DNA of 57,473 nt from Methanobacteriota archaeon (GTDB taxonomy: Archaea; Halobacteriota; Methanosarcinia; Methanosarcinales; Methanosarcinaceae), in the NCBI GenBank assembly GCA_030054735.1, contig JASGVX010000070.1:1-57473 (forward strand). The letters run 5' to 3'. Under the pieces are notes generated by a model. It had not been told where the DNA came from and searched no databases. It saw nothing but the letters and a program-made list of their open reading frames with translations. A program made the translations under genes and the position numbers. Position 1 is the first letter of the stretch; each line of letters opens with the position of its first letter. Of this stretch, positions 1-9,215 are shown in pieces.

Positions 1-178
1 AAATCTAGTGATAATCATAAAAATCAAAAATCACTAGATTTTGAATATGGCACAATTCTTTGAGCATGACATATTGACCTGTGCCAGAAGAGCTTGAATA
101 TTGAGTTTGATCGAAAATTGAATTCTGTGGGGGAATTCAAAATTTCAATCAAAAAATGTAGAAATCACTAGATTTTGG
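1..178. repeat. inverted and direct copies of a 12-bp motif
   Basis: The motif ATCACTAGATTT occurs at 30-41 and 164-175, and its exact reverse complement at 1-12. The first two can form a 12-bp hairpin with a 17-nt loop. The element may begin before the window. It looks like the edge of a small mobile or structured repeat; nothing coding is visible. Confidence 0.45.
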
Positions 179-363
179 AACTGAGTCGTAAAAAAAGGAT
201 TTTTAAGAAAAACATGCCCAGTTAATTAAGCAAAATTAATAAAGATTTTTTAATACGATATAATAAAAAAGTGATATTTTAGTATAGTAATAGATATTAA
301 TTTAATATTAAGTGCTATAAAAATAGATAAATTTATAAGAGTTATCTACATTAAGTACAATTT

Positions 364-438
364 GAAAAACGCATATGAAATTCTTCGAATAACAGGCACA
401 AAAAATGAAAGTACCTAGAAGCACTTTCATGCTAAATA
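364..438 (+). repeat. 75-bp dispersed repeat, copy 1
   Basis: This is one of four near-identical copies in the window, all on the same strand (others at 29826, 41130 and 57277). It starts GAAAAACGC, ends GCTAAATA, and contains a short hairpin GAAAGT...ACTTTC near its right end. The open frame on the minus strand here is only the translation of the repeat and is not called as a gene. The rest of 179-599 is AT-rich with no gene visible. Confidence 0.85.
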
Positions 439-599
439 AAAGAACTTCATTAGTGAAAAAAATTTGACAATAAAGATCAAAGGTCCAGAAAAACAACTTC
501 ACTATTCATAAGTCCACCAACTACGCGATAGGATCTGAAATCCCTTTGTTAATATTTCTCCGTGAAAATGTAGCATAAAAAATTGGAAGGTGTGGAAAT

Positions 600-728
600 A
601 TGAGAAATAGAACGGCTTTACTGCTCAAGTTTATGAGCTCGTGGGAATTTTCAGGATGCATAGCTAATTTTCATACTGAGAAAATGAACGTACGGGAAGG
701 AAAACACAGTTTGATGCTTCGGAGATGA
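600..728 (+). CDS. doubtful 42-residue ORF, possible lipoprotein relic
   Basis: A short reading frame starts at ATG 600, a few bases after GGTGTGG, and stops at TGA 726-728, just before the binding-protein gene. It carries a lipobox-like FSGC similar to the FSGC of the next gene, so it may be a truncated relic of a lipoprotein. It could equally be chance within the leader of the operon. No family is recognised. Confidence 0.2.
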   Translation: MRNRTALLLKFMSSWEFSGCIANFHTEKMNVREGKHSLMLRR

Positions 729-732
729 AAAG

Positions 733-2307
733 ATGAAATTAAAAATTATCACGGTCTTACTTGCAATTTCAATAATCTTCTCAGGATGTGTTTCTCAAAG
801 TGAGGAAAATACCGATGTTGTGGAGGAAAAAACAACAAATCTAAAACAGGAAGTGACAGTTCCAATCGGAGACAGGGAACTTTTTCTGGACCCACTTCTT
901 GGCACTTCAACCTCCTGGCATACTCGTCCATTAATTTTTGACACTTTACTGGTATCGGATAGGGAAGGAATTCATCCTGCCCTTGCGTCTTCGGTGGAAA
1001 GAACAGAAGACGGCAAAACATGGACATTCCACCTGCTCGAGGGAGTAAAATTCCACGACGGAACCCCCTTTGACGCATATACCGCGAGTTACTCCCTTAA
1101 TAAATCCTTTGGGAAACCTACCAGCAGGTACGGTCTTACGGTGGAATCTATAGAGGTAGTAGACAATTATACCCTGAATATCACTCTAAGCAAACCCTTT
1201 GGGCCCTTCCTTGATGAAGTAGCTACTGCCTGGATGGTCTGCCCCAATTGCTATGACAGTGAGGGGAAATTTAAAGAAGCAATCGGTACGGGTGCATTTA
1301 TTCTTGAAAAATATTCCAAAGAGGAAATTACCCTTAGAGCAAATCCCGATTACTGGGGAGGAGCCCCAAAAATCCAAAAAGTTACTTGTAAAGCAATTCC
1401 GGACGCAAGCACTCAGGTTATAGCATTCGAAGCAGGAGAACTGGATGTAATCGGGGCAGACATCTCCGGAATAGGAGTATCAGACGGAAAGCGGCTTGGA
1501 GAAGACCCGAGATTTGAAATATATACTAGGCCTGATGCTCAGATTGACATAATCGGGTTCAATATGGAAAGTGAATTTTTCAGTGATAAGAGGATAAGAG
1601 AAGCTGTAAATTATGGAGTTGACAGGCAGGAACTGATTGATTCCGTCCTTGAAGGATATGGCGTTCCGGCCATAGGTCCTATAGGTTACGATGCTTCAAT
1701 CCCCTGGACAAATACCGAAATAGAGGGATACGACTATAACCCTGAAACAGCCGCAGCACTTTTAAAAGAAGCGGGATGGGAAGATAAAAACGGAGACGGG
1801 ATTGTAGAAAAAGACGGAAAACCTTTTGAAATAAACCTTATTGATGCCAATACCAGGCCCTATTACAGAGCCATGACAGAGGTCATTCAGGCCCAGCTTT
1901 TGAAAATAGGAATAAAAGTCAATATAAGAGTGCTTGAACGTGGGGCCTACCAGACTGCATTAAAGGAAAAAGACTTTGACATGGTTACCATCCCCAACTA
2001 CGGAAAGAGAGAAACTGACCCGTATCCCTACCTGTTTTTGTTCTTCTGCTCAAAGGGCACATACCCGATCCTGAACAACGAAACCTTTGACGGGCTCTAT
2101 TTCAGGTCACTGAGCACTGTGGATCCCGAGCAGAGGGAAGCCCTCTACGACCAGATGCAGGAGGTAATCATGGATGAGTGTGTCTGTGCATTCCTGATGC
2201 ATCCGATGAAAGTAGGCGTTGCAGAGAAGGAACTCAAGAATTTCGAGTTAATGCACGGCTTTGACGGATTCATCCCCTTTAAGAAAGCGTACTTCAGCGA
2301 GGAGTAA
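733..2307 (+). CDS. ABC transporter substrate-binding lipoprotein, family 5 (DppA/OppA/NikA type)
   Basis: This is an extracytoplasmic solute receptor for an ABC importer of the peptide/nickel class, 524 residues, the usual length. The N terminus is a lipoprotein signal: Lys at 2 and 4, a hydrophobic run, then FSGC with the lipid-anchored Cys near residue 19. The rest follows the SBP_bac_5 fold, including the typical segment 'DGKTWTFHLLEGVKFHDG' (about residues 95-112). The start follows GGAGATGAAAAG. CobN begins 3 bp after the stop, with its ribosome site inside this gene's end. The matching permeases and ATPases lie at 8160-11963, beyond CobN and an exporter pair. The linkage to CobN suggests a metal, metal chelate or corrinoid ligand, but peptides cannot be excluded. 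Confidence 0.9.
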   Translation: MKLKIITVLLAISIIFSGCVSQSEENTDVVEEKTTNLKQEVTVPIGDRELFLDPLLGTSTSWHTRPLIFDTLLVSDREGIHPALASSVERTEDGKTWTFHLLEGVKFHDGTPFDAYTASYSLNKSFGKPTSRYGLTVESIEVVDNYTLNITLSKPFGPFLDEVATAWMVCPNCYDSEGKFKEAIGTGAFILEKYSKEEITLRANPDYWGGAPKIQKVTCKAIPDASTQVIAFEAGELDVIGADISGIGVSDGKRLGEDPRFEIYTRPDAQIDIIGFNMESEFFSDKRIREAVNYGVDRQELIDSVLEGYGVPAIGPIGYDASIPWTNTEIEGYDYNPETAAALLKEAGWEDKNGDGIVEKDGKPFEINLIDANTRPYYRAMTEVIQAQLLKIGIKVNIRVLERGAYQTALKEKDFDMVTIPNYGKRETDPYPYLFLFFCSKGTYPILNNETFDGLYFRSLSTVDPEQREALYDQMQEVIMDECVCAFLMHPMKVGVAEKELKNFELMHGFDGFIPFKKAYFSEE

Positions 2308-2310
2308 AAC

Positions 2311-5300
2311 ATGAAAATCGGAGGAGTATTAGCAGTTTACGGACCAAGCCGGGGCCTGATGCTTAAAACGTACAGCAGTGCGATTGAAAACCTGAATAAA
2401 AAGGGATTTGAAGTTACAGCAAGGTTTGAAAACTTTCTCAATGAGGATGCCCCCCCGGGGGTTCCTCAGTCCCTTATGGAATGGTTTGAAAAGGAAGCCG
2501 ATGCAGTCCTGGTCAGTTTCCCTCCTGATTACGAAGGGGTTTTTGCGGATATAAATGAATTGAAAAAACGCACGTCAAAACCTATCATCCCTCTCTCCCC
2601 CATGTGTGCAGCCCTTGGCACAGTCTCCCCCCAGCATTTAAAGGTCTTCTGGGACTACCAGAATTACGGCGGCCCGGAAAATATAGAGAATCTGCTCCTT
2701 TATGCCGGTAAACTGGTCGGGAAAATCAACCACGAGGTAAATCCCCCTCTTGAGGTCCCCTCTTCAGGCATATACCACCCGGATGCAGGAAAGATTTTCA
2801 CAGACCTCGAAAATTACCTCGAATGGTATGCGGAAAACGGAAAAATCATGTTCAAGACCATAGGGCTTCTTTTCCCCAACCTGTACTATATGGAAGACTC
2901 CCTGGGAGTCATTGATACCCTTATCCGAAAACTGGAGGAAAAAAACTTTGGGGTTATTGCCGCCATCCAGGATAAATGGTCTCCCGGAGGAAGTTCAGAC
3001 GAGATTATCCGGAAATACTTTATGAATGACGGGAAAGTCCTGGTTGATGCAGCAGTCATTTATGCTGCATTTTTCCTCAACCTCACGGGTGGGAGGGGCA
3101 GAAGCATAGGCCAGGAAAAAACAAGCATCCTCAAGGAACTAAATATCCCATGCTTGAAAATGATTCATTCTGCCCAGACCCCCGAAGAATGGAAAGCAAA
3201 CCCGGAAGGGCTTAGCATCCCCCAGATTATAATCAGTGTTGCACTTCCCGAATTTGACGGGCTTGCAGAACCGATCATAATAGGAACTGCCGAAAAAAAG
3301 CTAGACCCTGTGACCGGGGCAGAGGTTCAGGATCCTGTTCCCATCGAGGATCAGATAGATTTTCTCATTCGCAGAGTAGGGAAATGGATCGAACTCGGAA
3401 GAAAACCAAATTCCGAAAAGAAGGTCGCAATAATCTTACACAATTCCCCCTGCAAAAGCGGAGTGGAGGCAACGGTAGGAGCGGGATTTGGTCTCGACAC
3501 CCTGGAAAGTGTTTCAATTATCCTGAAAAGACTCAAAGAGGAAGGATATTTTCTCAACTGGGTCCCTGAAAATGGAAAAGAGCTTATCGATACCATACTT
3601 GAGAAAAAAGCCATAAGCGAATTCCGGTGGACACCACTAAGCGAAATAATAAAGCATGGTGGAGCTGCTGGCTTTGTCCCTCTCGAGACATATAAAGAGT
3701 GGCTCTATGAACTTCCCGAAGATGCGAGGAATAAAGTCTTTGAAGGCTGGGGCAACCCCTTTGAACAGGGTGTTGAAAAGCTCGACAGAGTAGATAAGCT
3801 GAGTCTCGCCCTTCATAAGAACAGTATCACAATCCCGGGCCTTGATCTTGGAAATGTCTTTATCGGGCTGCAGCCCAAAAGAGGATGCGCAGGAGCCCAA
3901 TGTGACGGGACCGTTTGCAAGATCCTGCATGACCCGGATATAACACCCCCGCACCAGTACCTTGCCTACTACAAATGGATAGAAAAGGAATTCGGAGCCG
4001 ATGTCATGGTTCACGTGGGCACACACGGAAATATCGAGCTCCTGCCCGGAAAAACGGTAGCACAGTCGTCCTCCTGCTTCTCCCAGATATGTGTGGGGAG
4101 CATCCCCCACCTGTACATATACGTTTCAAGCAACCCTATGGAAGGATCCATCGCCAAAAGGAGAGGGCTTGCGGTAATTGTGGACCACCTCCACCCCGTT
4201 ATGGCTGCCGCAGAGACCTATGGGGTACTGGAAGAACTGGAAGATCCCCTTGAGGAGTACAAAAGAGCCATGCTGACAAAGGACCTCGGAAGGGCAAAAG
4301 TACTGCAGGATATCATCACGGAAAAAGCTGTAGAAGCCAATTTCCCCAGGTCTGTCACTGATTTTGAAACTTTTGAAGACTACATGGAATACCTGCACGG
4401 ACAGATGGATATGGTCAGGGAAACCATGATACGGGACGGGCTCCACATCTTGGGGAAGGTTCCGGAAGGAGAAGCCCTGGTTGACATGCTCGTTTCAATC
4501 CTGAGGTTTGACCAGGGGAATGCCCCATCTATCAGGAGGGGAACCCTGGAAGCCATAGGGCTTAACTATGACAGCATACTGGACAACCCCACTGATCTCA
4601 TTCAGGAATTCGGAATGACAGGGAGCAAGCTCCTGGACACCTGCACGGAGATTGCCAGGGGAATTATGACGGGAGTCCTTGAAAGAGACTTAATTTCAGA
4701 GGAAGAAATTTCCGAAATCTCAAAACAGGAAATCTGTGCCGCTACAGGGAGAAACCCTGAGTTTCATCCCACCGGTCTTGAAAAGATTGTAAAATCGGTC
4801 AGGTTGGCAGAAGACCTGCTCCCGAAAATCAACCGGACCACGGATGAAGTTAACAATCTCCTGCGCGGGTTTAACGCCGAGCATATAGAAGCCGGCGCCT
4901 CGGGAGCCCTTGCCCGCGGTAAAATAGAGATTTTGCCAACGGGCAGGAATTTCTATGCCATTGACCCCTGGAAAATCCCGACCCCTGCAGCCTGGAAAGT
5001 GGGAGTTAAGCTTGCAGATAAATTCTTCCACAAGTACCTGCATGAAAACGAGGGCTACCCGGAAAATGTGGGTTTTGTGTTCAGGTTCTTTGATACCTTC
5101 AGGGCAGACGGGGAACTTCTCTCCCAGATCCTCTATACCCTCGGAGTAAGGGTGGAATGGGACGGAGCAAGGGTCAAAGGCTTAAAAGTAATTCCCCTGA
5201 GCGAACTTAAACGGCCCAGGATTGACTGTACCATACAACTCTCAAGCATGCTCAGAGACGGGATGCCCCGGGCCTTTGAGCTCGTGGACGAAGCCGTGAG

Positions 5301-6213
5301 TATGGTCGCTTTCCTAGATGAGCCCGAAGAAATGAACTTTGTCAAAAAACATGCCCTTGAGAGGATGAAAGAGCTTGAGGCAGAGGGGACAGAAAAAAAA
5401 CTCAGCCCTGAAAGGCTTGCTACCCTGAGGATCTTCACCACTCAACCAGGAACCTATGACTACGGGGTAAATACGGCAGTTGCAGCTTCAGCCTGGGAAA
5501 ATGACGAAGACCTGGCAAGCATATTCACAAAATTCTGTGGTTATGCGTATGGAAAGGGGGTTTACGGTCAGGCTGCTCGAAATGAACTGGAATCAAACCT
5601 GAAACGGATCACAGTCACCTATGACAAATGGGATTCCGATGAATACGACATCCTTGAGTGCTGCCACATCTACGGCAGCCACGGAGGGTTTACCATAGCA
5701 GCCAAGACACTCTCCGGAAACAATGTGGATGTATATTTTGCAGATACCCACGACCCTGATAGACCCCGGATAAGAGATATGAAGGACGAACTTGAACGGG
5801 TTGCAAGAACCAGGCTGCTGAACCCTAAATGGATCGAAGGGAAAAAACGCCACGGGTACAAGGGAGCTACGGTGATCTCAGACAGAGTCTACCATATGTA
5901 CGGCTGGCAGGCCACAACAAAGCTTGTCGGAGACTGGGTCTTTGACGAAATCGCTGAGACCTTTGTCCTCGACGACGAAATGAGAAAGTGGTTTGAGGAA
6001 AACAACCTCTATGCCCTCGAAAGTATGTCCAGACGCCTTCTTGAAGCTGAACACCGCAAACTGTGGAATGCAGACCCTGAAATTCTTAAAGAGCTCAAAG
6101 AAAAATACCTCGAAATCGAGAGCTGGATGGAAGAAAAAATGAGCGATATCGAAGGGGAATTCCAGGCCGGTGCAATCAATATCGTGAAAGTTAACGCAAA
6201 TGAACGAGCTTGA
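2311..6213 (+). CDS. cobN: CobN-like cobaltochelatase large subunit, paralogue 1
   Basis: This is a 1300-residue member of the CobN/BchH/ChlH family, the tetrapyrrole-binding large subunit of ATP-dependent metal chelatases, which puts Co2+ or Mg2+ into a ring with the help of AAA+ and VWA subunits. Family segments are visible: 'VHVGTHGNIELLPGK' (about 567-581), the Cys-rich 'GCAGAQCDG', 'HLYIYVSSNP' and 'AKRRGLAVIVDH'. The start ATG follows GAGGAG, placed across the upstream stop codon, so translation is probably coupled to the binding protein. Methanogens are known to insert cobalt and nickel early through CbiX/CfbA-type chelatases, so the exact role of CobN here is open. A second CobN lies at 18312 and a motor subunit at 12006. 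Confidence 0.92.
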   Translation: MKIGGVLAVYGPSRGLMLKTYSSAIENLNKKGFEVTARFENFLNEDAPPGVPQSLMEWFEKEADAVLVSFPPDYEGVFADINELKKRTSKPIIPLSPMCAALGTVSPQHLKVFWDYQNYGGPENIENLLLYAGKLVGKINHEVNPPLEVPSSGIYHPDAGKIFTDLENYLEWYAENGKIMFKTIGLLFPNLYYMEDSLGVIDTLIRKLEEKNFGVIAAIQDKWSPGGSSDEIIRKYFMNDGKVLVDAAVIYAAFFLNLTGGRGRSIGQEKTSILKELNIPCLKMIHSAQTPEEWKANPEGLSIPQIIISVALPEFDGLAEPIIIGTAEKKLDPVTGAEVQDPVPIEDQIDFLIRRVGKWIELGRKPNSEKKVAIILHNSPCKSGVEATVGAGFGLDTLESVSIILKRLKEEGYFLNWVPENGKELIDTILEKKAISEFRWTPLSEIIKHGGAAGFVPLETYKEWLYELPEDARNKVFEGWGNPFEQGVEKLDRVDKLSLALHKNSITIPGLDLGNVFIGLQPKRGCAGAQCDGTVCKILHDPDITPPHQYLAYYKWIEKEFGADVMVHVGTHGNIELLPGKTVAQSSSCFSQICVGSIPHLYIYVSSNPMEGSIAKRRGLAVIVDHLHPVMAAAETYGVLEELEDPLEEYKRAMLTKDLGRAKVLQDIITEKAVEANFPRSVTDFETFEDYMEYLHGQMDMVRETMIRDGLHILGKVPEGEALVDMLVSILRFDQGNAPSIRRGTLEAIGLNYDSILDNPTDLIQEFGMTGSKLLDTCTEIARGIMTGVLERDLISEEEISEISKQEICAATGRNPEFHPTGLEKIVKSVRLAEDLLPKINRTTDEVNNLLRGFNAEHIEAGASGALARGKIEILPTGRNFYAIDPWKIPTPAAWKVGVKLADKFFHKYLHENEGYPENVGFVFRFFDTFRADGELLSQILYTLGVRVEWDGARVKGLKVIPLSELKRPRIDCTIQLSSMLRDGMPRAFELVDEAVSMVAFLDEPEEMNFVKKHALERMKELEAEGTEKKLSPERLATLRIFTTQPGTYDYGVNTAVAASAWENDEDLASIFTKFCGYAYGKGVYGQAARNELESNLKRITVTYDKWDSDEYDILECCHIYGSHGGFTIAAKTLSGNNVDVYFADTHDPDRPRIRDMKDELERVARTRLLNPKWIEGKKRHGYKGATVISDRVYHMYGWQATTKLVGDWVFDEIAETFVLDDEMRKWFEENNLYALESMSRRLLEAEHRKLWNADPEILKELKEKYLEIESWMEEKMSDIEGEFQAGAINIVKVNANERA

Positions 6214-6266
6214 ACGCCGGAAAGCCGGGAGTTTTCCAATTCTTGTGGATATTTGCGAGGCACGAA

Positions 6267-7088
6267 ATGTACGCAATAAAAACAGAAAATCTCACAAAAA
6301 AATATGATGAGTCAATAGTTGTTAACCAGCTAAGTCTCAACATAATAAAAGGTGAGATTTTTGGTTTACTTGGCCCCAACGGAGCTGGGAAGACCACCAC
6401 CATAAAAATTCTGGCCACGTTGCTCAAACCGACTTCAGGCTCTGCGGAGGTCTGGGGTTACAACGTATTAAAAGAGCAGGATGTAGTCAGGAAATCCATA
6501 GGGATTGTTTTTCAAAGCCCGAGTCTCGATTTCGAACTGACCGGCAGAGAAAATCTTGACTTTCATTCCAGAATATATAACCTGGACAGGAGTGTGAGGA
6601 AAAACAGAATTGAGGAAGTTCTCGAGCTTGTGGAATTGAGCGATAAAGCCGACACTCTCGTGAAACATTATTCAGGAGGGATGCAGCGTAGGCTTGAAAT
6701 TGCCCGAGGACTGATGCACTATCCCAAAGTCCTGTATCTGGACGAGCCCACGCTGGGGCTGGATGCCCAGACAAGGCGGAGAGTCTGGGAGTATATTAAA
6801 AAGCTCAATGTCAGCGAACAGATAACAGTTGTTTTAACAACCCATTATATGGACGAAGCCGAACAGCTCTGCGACCGGGTCGCGATAATTGACCATGGGG
6901 AAATTATTGCTCTCGATAGTCCTGAGAATTTGAAGACAACCATTGCCAGGGACATCATTTCCTTGCAGGTCGTGGACCGAAAAAAACTCCTGGAAGTTTT
7001 GAAAAGTTCTGATTTTGCCGCTGAAATAATATTTAATGAACTGGTGGAAGAGTCGGTCTACCTAGGTGTGGAGAACGGGGAAAAATGA
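6267..7088 (+). CDS. ABC exporter ATPase (DrrA type), C terminus split off by a frameshift
   Basis: This is the cytoplasmic ATPase of an ABC-2 type exporter. I chose ATG 6267 over the longer frame from 6210 because GCGAGG lies 6 bp upstream and the product then begins 'MYAIKTENLTKKY' as in the family. Visible motifs are Walker A GPNGAGKTTT, signature YSGGMQRRLEIARG, Walker B LYLDEPTLGLD and the switch His in TTHYMDEAE. The protein stops after VENGEK at a TGA that overlaps a new ATG (AAAATGA). The missing C-terminal tail is encoded in the next frame (7085-7264). The permease follows at 7266. Confidence 0.88.
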   Translation: MYAIKTENLTKKYDESIVVNQLSLNIIKGEIFGLLGPNGAGKTTTIKILATLLKPTSGSAEVWGYNVLKEQDVVRKSIGIVFQSPSLDFELTGRENLDFHSRIYNLDRSVRKNRIEEVLELVELSDKADTLVKHYSGGMQRRLEIARGLMHYPKVLYLDEPTLGLDAQTRRRVWEYIKKLNVSEQITVVLTTHYMDEAEQLCDRVAIIDHGEIIALDSPENLKTTIARDIISLQVVDRKKLLEVLKSSDFAAEIIFNELVEESVYLGVENGEK

Positions 7089-7264
7089 TTCCCAGAATAA
7101 TGGAGCTTGCCAGTAAACAGGGAATTTTTGTGAACTCAATAGGATTGCACAGACCAACGTTGGAAGACGTGTTTTTACATTTCACAGGAAAAACGATCAG
7201 GAAAGAAGAAACAGGAAAAATGTACCACATGCAAAGAATGCTACGGACAAGGATGAGGAATTAA
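7085..7264 (+). pseudogene. C-terminal tail of the split DrrA-type ATPase
   Basis: This 59-codon frame begins at ATG 7085, overlapping the upstream stop, and reads 'LHRPTLEDVFLHFTG', the standard end of DrrA-type ATPases (the 'RPTLEDVFL' block). It is the tail of the gene before it, displaced by one base at the run GGGGAAAAATG. It could be a mutation, a sequencing error in the homopolymer, a frameshift site, or a separately translated tail coupled through the ATGA overlap. Confidence 0.75.
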
Positions 7265-7265
7265 G

Positions 7266-8039
7266 ATGCCATTAAACCTTACCGCGATATATACGATCTG
7301 GCTCAGAGAAATGATCCGGTTTTTCAGGGCAAAAAGCAGGGTTATTGCATCATTTTCAATGCCCATCTTCTTCCTGGTGTTTCTAGGACTTGGTTTTAAC
7401 GCATCTTTTAAGTTTTCCGGTTTGCCATCTGGAATTGATTATATAGATTTTCTTGCTCCCGGAATTATCGGAATGGCTTTATTATTTGATTCCCTGAGCA
7501 GCGGCCTTTCCGTACTTATGGACAAACAGTTTGGGTTCTTAAAAGAGATAATGGTCGCCCCGGTAGACAGGCTTTCAATCGTAATCGGGAAAACCCTCGG
7601 AGGGACAACAACCGCCCTTATCCAGGGTTTGATTATCCTGATAGTAGCATCCCTGATCGGGTTTGAGGTAAAAGGGGTTTCAGGACTGCTGTCGTCCCTG
7701 GTATTTATGGTTCTGATTTCGGTATCTTTTGTTGGGATAGGCATGATATTCGCTTCAAAAATAAACGACATGCACGGCTTCCAGTTAATTACAAGACTTT
7801 TTGCATTTCCGGTTTTTCTTCTTTCAGGTGCTTTTTTTCCTTCAACAAACCTGCCGACATGGCTCCGCTACCTGCACTATATTAATCCGCTGAGCCACGG
7901 TGTGGACGGGCTGAGATTTTGCCTTATAGGGACTTCGCAATTCTCACCTATTCAGGATTTATTCGTACTGCTGGGGTTTTGCATTTTAACGATGGTTTCG
8001 GGTACATATTTTTTCAGCGTTGTCGAGGTGGAAGGATAA
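7266..8039 (+). CDS. ABC-2 type exporter permease (DrrB type)
   Basis: This 257-residue integral membrane protein is the partner of the ATPase just upstream. It starts 1 bp after the stop of the split tail, with GAGG as ribosome site. The sequence has about six membrane segments and the family's end-of-core pattern 'RYLHYINPLSHGVDGLR' (about 201-217). It should export a small hydrophobic or charged molecule; the substrate is unknown. Its place between CobN and the Dpp-type importer suggests a role in metal or tetrapyrrole traffic, by inference only. Confidence 0.87.
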   Translation: MPLNLTAIYTIWLREMIRFFRAKSRVIASFSMPIFFLVFLGLGFNASFKFSGLPSGIDYIDFLAPGIIGMALLFDSLSSGLSVLMDKQFGFLKEIMVAPVDRLSIVIGKTLGGTTTALIQGLIILIVASLIGFEVKGVSGLLSSLVFMVLISVSFVGIGMIFASKINDMHGFQLITRLFAFPVFLLSGAFFPSTNLPTWLRYLHYINPLSHGVDGLRFCLIGTSQFSPIQDLFVLLGFCILTMVSGTYFFSVVEVEG

Positions 8040-8159
8040 TAAAGCGAATTAAACAAACAACATAAACACCAGCGAGCAGAACAGCAGTAATAATGAAAGG
8101 GTAACATGGAAAAGAAGCATAAAAGATGAAAACATTTGAAAACTTTTTAAAGTGATCGG

Positions 8160-9104
8160 ATGCTGAAATTCATTTTAAAAAGAATGGCTCTGATGCTCAT
8201 CGTCATTCTTGGTGTGACAGTGCTGACTTTTTTGATAATGCATTTTACACCTGGAGACCCGGCCGAGATGATTGCCCTCTCCCGGCACGGGGCAGAGAGC
8301 CTGACTCCAGAAAATATTGAACGTATAAGGGTAGAAGAAGGCCTGAATGCCCCGGTCTATATTCAGTATCTAAAGTGGCTGCAGCACTTACTCCATGGGG
8401 ACCTGGGCTACAGTCTGATAAATGGAGAACCGGTATTATCGGAGATTTTGAACAGGTTTCCGGCAACGTTTAAGCTTGCAGTTACTAGTATGATTGTAGC
8501 CCTGATAATAGCAATTCCGCTTGGAATTATCACCGCGAGCAAGCAATATTCGCTATTTGACAATCTTAGCATGATGGGAGCAATGATCGGCGTGGCCATG
8601 CCGAGTTTCTGGTTTGCTTTGTTGCTTATTCACCTCTTTGCCTTATGTCTTGGATGGTTTCCGGTTTGTGGGTCCGGGAGCTTTGAGTATATAGTACTTC
8701 CAGCCCTGACTTTAGGGACCGGAATTTCAGCCGTCCTTACAAGATTTATACGCTCAAATATGCTTGATGTACTCAGGCAGGATTATATCAGAACCGCAAG
8801 AGCAAAAGGGTTGACTGAAAAACTCATTATCATTAAACATGCTCTAAAAAATGCATTTATTCCGGTTATAACAGTTATAGGCATTCAATTTGGCAGGGTA
8901 CTGGAGGGGTCAGTCATAGTTGAGACGATCTTTGCCTGGCCCGGGATAGGAAAACTCCTTGTTGACTCGATATATTCGCGCGATTTTGCGATGATCCAGG
9001 GATGTGTGCTGTTTGTGGCGGTCATATTCGTTCTTGTCAACCTTTTTGTGGATGTATCATATACCTACCTGGACCCAAGGATACGGTACGAAGAGAGAAG
9101 ATAA
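8160..9104 (+). CDS. DppB/NikB-type ABC importer permease
   Basis: This 314-residue inner-membrane permease of the peptide/nickel importer class has six predicted membrane segments. The first follows MLKFILKRMALMLIVILGVT, and the family block FTPGDPAE follows it. The EAA loop that docks the ATPase is visible as 'ARAKGLTEKLIIIKHALKNA' (about residues 214-233). The start ATG 8160 follows AAGTGATCGG. A 120-bp gap separates it from the exporter permease, so it may have its own promoter or be read through. It works with DppC (9216), the two ATPases (10067, 11001) and presumably the lipoprotein at 733. Confidence 0.93.
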   Translation: MLKFILKRMALMLIVILGVTVLTFLIMHFTPGDPAEMIALSRHGAESLTPENIERIRVEEGLNAPVYIQYLKWLQHLLHGDLGYSLINGEPVLSEILNRFPATFKLAVTSMIVALIIAIPLGIITASKQYSLFDNLSMMGAMIGVAMPSFWFALLLIHLFALCLGWFPVCGSGSFEYIVLPALTLGTGISAVLTRFIRSNMLDVLRQDYIRTARAKGLTEKLIIIKHALKNAFIPVITVIGIQFGRVLEGSVIVETIFAWPGIGKLLVDSIYSRDFAMIQGCVLFVAVIFVLVNLFVDVSYTYLDPRIRYEERR

Positions 9105-9215
9105 ACAACTCATGAAAATAAACAAAGCCTGAAGGCATGCACGCGAAGGAAGATCCTGCATATTAAAAAAATCAGAACTCAAAAAATCAAAAAACTCAGG
9201 AAAGAGGCCAGATAT

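Noticed and set aside
308-502. 64-codon minus-strand frame
   Set aside because: Most of it is translation of the 75-bp repeat; the same peptide appears at another copy only because the DNA is repeated. No ribosome site.
2200-2330. Cobalamin riboswitch before CobN
   Set aside because: CobN follows the upstream gene by 3 bp, so no leader exists, and such riboswitches are not expected in methanogens.
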